A DNA stretch of 64,000 nt. It comes from Hygrophila difformis (taxonomy: Eukaryota > Streptophyta > Magnoliopsida > Lamiales > Acanthaceae). Positions 57,554 to 64,000 of this stretch are shown in pieces. The stretch lies in NCBI GenBank assembly GCA_030278955.1, contig JAOANR010000003.1, positions 31,759,227 through 31,823,226 on the forward strand, in the 5' to 3' direction. The notes under the pieces were generated by a model. The model saw only the letters and a program-made list of their open reading frames with translations, was not told the DNA's origin and did not search any database. Made by a program: the position numbers and the translations under genes. Numbering within the stretch: position 1 is the stretch's first letter; every line of letters begins with the position of its first letter.

Positions 57554-57965
57554 TTGTCGCGGAATGACCATTTTGTCGTGGAACAACGTTCCGCGACCAA
57601 ATGCAACTCAGCGACAAAGTTCCCCTTATCATCAAACCCTGTTTGTCCTTGTCGCGGAGTAACCATTTTGTCGCGATGCACAGCATCGCGACCAAGTGCA
57701 ATTCCGCGACAAAACTCCACTCATCCCTGAACTCTGTTTGTCTTTGTCGCGGAACACTTTGTCGCGGAGCACTGCATCGCGACAAAGCTCCTGTTCCGCG
57801 ACACGAGCACACCACCCCATTCTTCCTTGCCATTTTGTCGCGGTACACTTTGTCGCGGTGCATGACTCCGCGACAAAGTCCCATATTCCGCGACACCTCT
57901 AATGTCGCCGAGCCTGGTCGCGTAATCCTGTTCCGCGACACTGGGCTAGGGTTCCGCGACCGGCC
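57554..57965. repeat. Palindromic array C, core TTGTCGCGGA
   Basis: Units start at 57554, 57649, 57744 and 57835 (spacing 95, 95, 91), with a degenerate fifth at about 57902-57965. Each reads forward, forward, inverted, inverted; in some units the inner pair is TCGCGATGC / GCATCGCGAC. Spacers carry a shared AACTCTGTTTGTC. The array ends directly at a GGCCCAT box and TATA-like sequence. Confidence 0.9.
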
Positions 57966-57979
57966 CATTAGTATTTAAA
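57962..57979 (+). promoter_or_regulatory. Candidate internal promoter of the spliced gene
   Basis: GGCCCAT (57963-57969) and TATTTAAA (57972-57979), about 155 bases before the ATG, followed by a C/T-rich untranslated region. Position and composition mirror the LTR promoter at 53155-53183. Confidence 0.5.
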
Positions 57980-58132
57980 CCTCTCCACCTCCCTCTTCTT
58001 CCCTACGCATCCCACACTTAGAAAATTTTCGGAAAAATCTCTCGTACGCGAAACTGCCATTTTCGAACGAACACCACCGTGTTCCTTCGCAAACCCGACC
58101 ATTCTCAGGGGAAACTCTGCCCGATTTCTGCC

Positions 58133-61100
58133 ATGGAACCTTCGTCTTCATCTTCTCCAAAGCAAGCCGAGCCCTGGTAAGTGCTCTCTTGTCTGTTCCT
58201 CGCTTGCCCATTGCCCTGTTCTCGCATTTTCGGGGGTTTTCGTATTTTGGCTCTTGAGAATGTGTGAATAGGTTTCCTTTTGGGATTATTCCGATTAGTG
58301 GAGTTCGATTTTAGGGACTGTGCAGTTTGGGCATGTTTGGATTTTGATTCCCTGATTTCGTTGTTAATGGCCGAGCATGATTAGGAGCTAGGCAGTTTGT
58401 TTTGGTTGTTGCAGAGGCATGAATAGGAGTAGGGGTATGCTTTTTGTTAATAAGGATGCATATGGGAGTTCGGTTTGGCAGTGATAAATTTTACCAGTGA
58501 TGAGTTTTGAGTTTGTTGGGTTCTTAGGTTTCCCCCTTGCTAATTCTTGTTTTAATCTTTGTTTACCTTTTGGGATCCGTGTTATTTTAGATTTGTATGA
58601 ATCTTGAAGCCTGGAATCTGAGAACCGATGAACACTTGGTTGTTTTTGAATAGCTTGATTGGCCTTAATAGTTTTGTATTCAAAGCATGCTGGGTTCACT
58701 TTGTTTCATGATTTAGAATAAGTGAGCATGTCAATTGTTTGATTTTCTGTTTTTGATAAGTGGAAGCATGATATTGTGTTCTTGTTGTAAGTTCATGAGT
58801 GTTGCATGCCTTGTGGGCATTTAATGCTGGTTCCCTATTTTGGCATGTAGGCTGCAAGTTTTTGTGAAAGGTATGTTTGTCTGTGTTGGGCAATCTGTGC
58901 ACCAATTCCCTTTGCAAGTTTACTTTTCCACAAAAAGACAAAAATAGTGATAGGAATTTTGGTTGGCAAGTTGTTTTTGTTCCCAATGGAACTAAAAAGT
59001 GTGAGTTAAGTAGCAGTATTTTGCCACCTCAACTGCTATCTTTTTACAAAATCCAAAAATGGGACCACACACATCCCACTTTTCATTAAATAAAATCAAG
59101 TCAACCTTTTCAAAATTAAAAATAGTGCTTGCAAATTTTCTTGAACGTTTTAACTGTCCAATGACAGTCCAAACAATCCGGAAATAGCAAATCCATCCCG
59201 CCACGCCTCCATTGCACATTCCATTTTCGAGCTATCCATTCCATCATCGTCATTTCATTCCATTTTCAACAAGTGCCTCGAGCTTGTTTAATAAAATTGG
59301 AAAAGCAAACTTTTTGGGCCCATTAGCCTACTAAAAAATTCTCTAAGTCCAATGACTTAGACTTCTTTAAATTAATTAATGGCATATGCCTTATGATAAT
59401 GTTTTGAGTACTAATCAAATAAATCACATTTCGAGCAAAGCTCAAAATGTGAGGATGTTGGTTTTTGGCTTGAAACTCAATTTTCAAAAATATATAAAAA
59501 CTTGATTGGAATTAATACTTTCTATATTTTTCAGGAATGAACTAGTGATTAAGTCAGCTATTGGATTGCCCGATTGCACCCTGCATCAGGCAGCAGTAGA
59601 AGCATCTGCAAACAGGACTCAGATTAAGAAGCTCAGGGAGGCTCTGATAAGCGTGTACGGTGTTCCATTGGACCAGGGCACTGAAGCTGAGTTATCATTG
59701 AGGCCCGGATGGGACGTAAAAATCCCTCCTGCAGATAGATCAACCGCCCTGACGAACTGGGAACTAATGACAGACCATGCCCCGCATGATTCCATAATGA
59801 CACCCGAAGTGCATTTGGAAAGAATCACACTGAAGTTCCAAATACACACAGCTGTCTGGCAACGTCATCTAGAAGATGGAACAGTGGGAATCGATATCTC
59901 GAACTATGATATACTCATTCCCGACCAGCCCATAGACCCACAAGTGCGATTGCAGTTCGTGGAAAGACCTTTACCGGTGAGCCAGATACTGGCAAAGGGA
60001 GCCATTTCAATGCATGAAGCCTTCCCTTGCATTTGGAACCCGAGGTTATTTGACAACATGGGAAGAGAAGAGCAGAGATGGGTAACCAGGCAGGCTAAGC
60101 TAAGACACCGGGAAATGAGTTACAACCTGCGCCACAAACTGAGGAGAATCGAGGAGTTCAACACAGAAAGGAACTCCACCATGATAAACAAGTTTAGAGA
60201 AGAAATCAATGCAGCTCGGACGGAATGGCACGAGATGGCACGTCTGTGGGGACAAGGCAAAGGTTTCATAACACAAGAAAGATTGGATAAAGGATTGACC
60301 TTGCCAGATGAGGATAATTTTGAGACGATTTTCATAAACAAGCGGTTTGGCCAGACAAGACCAATGGAGAAGGGAACTGAGGTGAACCCTGGATTTCCCG
60401 AGCGCATCAGAGAACTAAGGGAAAAAGCCCTTTATGAGGTGCAGCACCACAATTGGTCAGTATTGACCAAAAAGAAGGTGCAACTCAGATTAATGACCGA
60501 GGCTGAGGCAAAGGAATATCTGACGTTTGACAAAGCACAGATGATGACTTATGTGACAGAAGAGCTAGAAAGAGACATGATCAACACCATGATGGAGCAA
60601 TATAGAACTTCATATCTTGAACTCCTCATGGAAATGGATAGAGAAGCCTTGAGGTATGGGAAGGAGGGAAATAAAACGAAGGTCATGCACTATAACCACA
60701 AAATCAGGAGCCTGTTTTGCACACGGATTAAGGAGGCTTGGGAATTTAAACTGGTCCGGGTAACAAGTCAGACATTCGTGCACGATTATCTGAGATTTGC
60801 ACACAAATTGTTTGGAACTCAAGAAGCTCAGGAGGATCCGGAGGACCCAGATGCTGAGATTGATGCCTATTTTTCCACCCCTCCTGAGGCCAACCCACAG
60901 CCTACCCAGCCAGCAGTACAAGCTTCGGCTTTACCGCTAAGAGGGCAGACTGAAGTGCAAGAAGTTGCTACGTCCGAGCCAGTGGTGCAACAAGAAGCAG
61001 TCCGGACTCCAGTACAGCCAGCTCAGACTGAAATGACAACACCTGCTGCAGCACCTGCCACCACTGTTGCAACCATCCCGCCCGAGCAGACATCCAATAC

Positions 61101-63861
61101 TGTTGTTACACCTGAAAGTCAGCCAGCACCTCAACCGGGAACGAGGAGAAGGTTGATAAAATCTGCTGACAAAGATAAACCAGCAAGAGCTCCGGAAAAG
61201 AAAGTGGAGATCAAGGAACCTGAGCCAACTGCTAGGAAAGTGGCAGAGCCCACCGATCCCAAGGACAGAGGTAAGAAGCCGATGCCACCACCACCCCCGA
61301 AAAAGAAGCATCAAGTGGCATTCGATGCTGAGCTAGCCAGAAAAATGCAAAATGATGAACTTGCATTAGCTGGTCTGCTGGATCAAGTAACAGGTTGTTC
61401 GGGAGTAGAGAAAGTGACTGAGGAAGAATGCTTGGCGAGGGAACAGAAAGCTGCAGAGGAGGAGCAGATCAGAAAGAATATTCAGCAGATGAAGGACGAA
61501 GAGACTGCCAAGAAAATGCAAGCTGATCTGGAAAGCAGGAAATCTGGAGAGGCTGAACAGGGTGATGAGGAAGATTTCGAGCTGAAAATCACTGGTGGAA
61601 TCGAAGGAAGGGGATTGAAGATCAAAGAAGAACAACCGTCAGGATGGACTGGCCCTTTTATTCGTAGTGCTGAGACACTTCGGGAAGAATTGAGACAGAA
61701 CATCAACGAACAGATTGAAACGAGAATTGATGTTGGAGAAAAGCCAAATCAAATCAGATATCAGATAGAAGTGGGTCAATTGATTGATCCTCTCGTGGGC
61801 ACGGCCAGGATTGAAGAATTCATCACTCAAAAAGGCCCGTCGCACCAACCTGAACAGTCAGAAGGACCACAAGATTCCATAGATCCGGTAGCACTGGCCA
61901 AAACCTTGGGAAAGCAGCCAGGCGACCATCCCATGGCCTCTGCACTTAAGGAAAATGTTCAGGAAATCGTGACTGAAGCTGCAGAGGGAAATGATTCAGA
62001 AGAAGAAGCTCGGCAGGAGGAGCATGAATTCATGGACCAGATGGCGCCTATTTTGCAACGTCCAGTTGGACGAGCTGCAAGAATTAGGGAGGAGGAGGAG
62101 GTATCAACTGATGTTGATCACCGTAATTTTCATGTAACTACTTTTTCTTTGCCTGTAAATAGTGAACTCAATACAATGAAAATTGTAATTAAGCAGGTTG
62201 AGGAGGAATTCGGAGATGAAACAGCTCATGGAGGAGGAGAGCCAAGTCAGAGGAGAGATGAGGCTGAACCAAGGGATGACCAGCCACAGGAAGGAGACGA
62301 TCAAACAGACTGGCACACGAGCGACGAAGAATCTGTCGGATCCATTCGACCAGTCGAGTTCTGGTCCGAGAATACTGTGAGGCAGAGGATGGGCGTTTCA
62401 AAGGGATATGAGAAGAAAAAGCTGAGCGCAGAACAGGTTCAAATCAAGTTCAATGGCAATAAAGAAAATGCAGAAAAGTATAAGAAATTGCAGAAAAGGA
62501 TAGTGCCGGACAAAGGATTCAGACCCGATGCCCTATCTCACCCCACTGTTGAGACCTTCTACAGGAATCAAGAGTGGGGGAATTTCATGCTACACCAGGA
62601 GGAAGATGGCTTCGTGGAGCTGACAAAGGAATTCTTCTGCAATATCGACAAGGCTGCCAGAACAACATGGATCCGAGGACAAGTGATAAACATCGCACCT
62701 GACTGGCTGAATCAGTTCTTCGGGACTCCAGATATCCGAAGCGAATTCCCCCCTGATGAGATCATGACAAAGAGAGCCAAGACGAGCGAATATGCGAGGT
62801 ATGCAACCTTGGCAAACAGCATGACAAGAATAACTGCCCCCGGGCACACATTCGATGCAAATTGGCTAAGTCTGAAATTCATGCCAACTTATGAGTTTTA
62901 CATGTCTAAAATCCGGCCTAATTCGCACCCACACACCACATCTGGGAATGTATTAATGGGATTTGCAAGAATGTGGAGCGGAGCGAAGCTGAATGTGGGG
63001 AGGCATGTGTTCGAAGTGATGATAACCCGGATAGAGGACAGACAAGTGCTATGCTATCCAAATCTGATTAGGAGAATCTGCATTGCTCAGGGAGTTGATT
63101 TGAGTGCTTTCGAGGGTGACGTGGTGGTGAAAGTAAATCCACCCATCAGTGTGCCGAGACTTCCCCTGTGTGAGAGTGTTAAGTATTCTCTCCCTCAGAT
63201 GTTCGGCAGAGACAATCCAGACGACCAATCCTCTTTCATATCAAGTGGGCAAGCATCGAGAAAAAGAAAGAGACAGCCCAAGACAAAGAAGGGAACACAT
63301 AAAACCTGTGCTGATGCAGGACCTTCAAATGTCCAAGAAGAGCCCCCTGCAGATCAAGAGCAAACAGAAGTGCCAAATCCAATTCCGGCAGCTCCGACTC
63401 GACCTCAACCTCAGATGCCTCCTCAAAGCCATAACGTATCTCAATTCCCTGTTGATTCCCAAGCAATTGAGATGGTGAGCAGGATGAGCCAATCTATGCT
63501 CGAGGGAATGAAGTCCATGACTAATGTAGTCATGGCAAGCCAAGAGGAACAGCGAAAAAGGGCCGAAGAGGAACGTGAAGAGCGAAGGAGGGAGAGAGAA
63601 GAAGAACGCCAAGAGCGTAGGAGAGAAAAGGAAGAGAAGCGAAAGGAGAAGCAGGAGAAGGAAAAGAAAGAGGAGGAGTTCAAGAAAATGATGATGGAAA
63701 GGGAAGAGCGCATGCACAGAGAAAGAGTGGAGAGTGAAGAAAAGCAGCGCAAGATGATGGAAACACTGATGCAAGCACTCATCAGTCAACTTCCCAAGCC
63801 ACCCCCACCTCCATCAGATGCAGCAGGACCATCAAATCAGCCAGGAGAGAAAACGGATTGA
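58133..63861 (+). CDS. Spliced element gene with PF20167-like C-terminal domain, about 1,456 aa
   Basis: Exon 1 (58133-58176) starts in good context (CCATGGA) and encodes MEPSSSSSPKQAEP plus two bases. The donor GTAAGT at 58177 and acceptor TTTTTCAG at 59534 join it in frame to exon 2 (59535-63861) as W-NELVIKSAIGLPD. Without splicing exon 2 has no early ATG. Residues about 1-460 are charged and unrecognised (MREEQRWVTRQAKLR-like helices); about 460-720 are Pro/Ala/Lys/Glu-rich. Residues about 1000-1220 resemble the plant transposon-associated family PF20167 (VETFYRNQEWGNF, VIRGQ-like WIRGQVINIAPDWLNQFFG, LKFMPTYEFYM, LNVGRHVFEVMITRI, YPNLIRRICIAQGVD). The C-terminus is a long Arg/Glu/Lys coiled coil ending in a Pro-rich tail. 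No catalytic motif. The function is unknown. The frame is open, so the copy is young. Confidence 0.75.
58177..59534 (+). other. First intron of the spliced gene (1,358 bp)
   Basis: GTAAGT donor, TTTCTATATTTTTCAG-like acceptor, AT/T-rich, no long ORF in frame. Near its 3' end is a stem-loop CACATTTCGAGC / GCTCAAAATGTG (59425-59451) followed by AGGATGTTG, echoing 57165-57201. Confidence 0.7.
62101..62196 (+). other. Possible in-frame intron (exitron) of 96 bp
   Basis: GTATCAACTG opens and AATTAAGCAG closes an AT/T-rich segment inside a Glu-rich coding region, with a T-rich run CTACTTTTTCTTTGCC inside. Its 32 codons are in frame and code for hydrophobic, unlike neighbouring, residues, so the protein reads through either way (EEEE to VEEEF if removed). 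Confidence 0.45.
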
Positions 63862-64000
63862 GTATGCAATGGTCTCTTCAATTGAGCGTAATTGTAAATA
63901 TCATATAAGAGAATTTCATTTCCCGTGTGCAAAATCGTTCTGATTGCAATGGAATCTCTTGTAATTGATGTCATTCACTGTTTTAATTTTGGAATTTTGC
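63862..64000 (+). other. 3' flank of the spliced gene
   Basis: After the TGA at 63859-63861 the sequence is AT-rich; no poly(A) signal could be fixed and the element continues beyond the window. Confidence 0.4.

Larger units (their letters stand above)
52541..64000 (+). mobile_element. Athila/Tat-like LTR retrotransposon, 5' part
   Basis: The LTR (about 52541-57030) is followed at once by an 18-base tRNA-Asp primer site (57031-57048). The leader carries a palindromic array and a second TATA-like box, then one large spliced gene (58133-63861). Gag and pol are not reached, so the element continues past the window. The tRNA-Asp primer is a hallmark of Athila-type elements; an extra gene before gag recalls the Ogre subgroup of Tat. 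Clade not settled. Confidence 0.7.

Noticed and set aside
57421..57978. ORFs of 60-165 aa on both strands
   Set aside because: Same cause: array C read through in several frames.
59506..59534. Start of the large ORF at 59506
   Set aside because: That codon is TTG and the bases to 59534 form a splice acceptor tract; the ATG exon at 58133 fits better.
59619..63789. Many minus-strand ORFs opposite the large gene
   Set aside because: Shadows of the Glu/Lys/Arg-rich coding strand, reading as Leu/Ser/Phe-rich peptides.

Overview
This window is repeat-dense plant nuclear DNA. The evidence is plant-type chromodomain Ty3/gypsy elements, Athila/Tat-type LTRs with a tRNA-Asp primer site, a plant L1 LINE with a C-terminal RNase H, Stowaway MITEs and GT-AG introns. 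Nothing looks bacterial. I see no ordinary host housekeeping gene, and the species cannot be named from the sequence. Coordinates were read by eye, so LTR edges carry an error of a few bases unless a target-site duplication (TSD) is quoted.

Layout. 1-2541 is the end of a giant Athila/Tat-like LTR, inserted in a chromovirus LTR (2542-4981). That LTR in turn sits in the reverse transcriptase of a minus-strand gypsy element (4982 to about 10320: gag, protease, RT start, leader, primer site, LTR). 10330-11242 plus 20236-21134 is an old LTR split by a 9.0-kb minus-strand element (11243-20235, TSD TCCTA) that keeps gag but has lost pol. 21135-22829 is the only stretch outside large elements and carries two Stowaway MITEs. 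22830-41954 is chromovirus element A (plus strand), interrupted by a second member of the same family, element B (28653-38794, minus strand, TSD GGCCC). 41955-50486 is a minus-strand LINE split immediately after its YADD codons by element C (44736-50085, TSD GTATC). 50487-52540 is another chromovirus LTR. 52541 to the window end is an Athila/Tat-like element: LTR of about 4.5 kb, tRNA-Asp primer site at 57031, leader, and one large spliced gene (58133-63861).

How the parts work together. Chromovirus elements A and B share an unusual plan: LTR, tRNA-iMet primer site, small coiled-coil ORF, then, in antisense and replacing gag/protease/part of RT, a gene unit with its own GC-rich promoter, a 0.6-kb 5' intron and an ORF of the plant transposon-associated PF20167 type, then the remains of pol and the LTR. 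The large gene in the Athila-like element has the same kind of domain and also a long first intron.

Most striking signal. Three unrelated core motifs (AATTCGGTTT, GATGCGGTYT and TTGTCGCGGAA) each build the same architecture: two forward copies then two inverted copies (F-F-R-R), in units of about 60-70 bp repeated every 90-120 bp. They lie in LTRs and in leaders, in several cases just upstream of a TATA box. The chromovirus LTRs carry single GC-rich blocks of similar design about 100-200 bp upstream of TATA. I know of no described function for these arrays.
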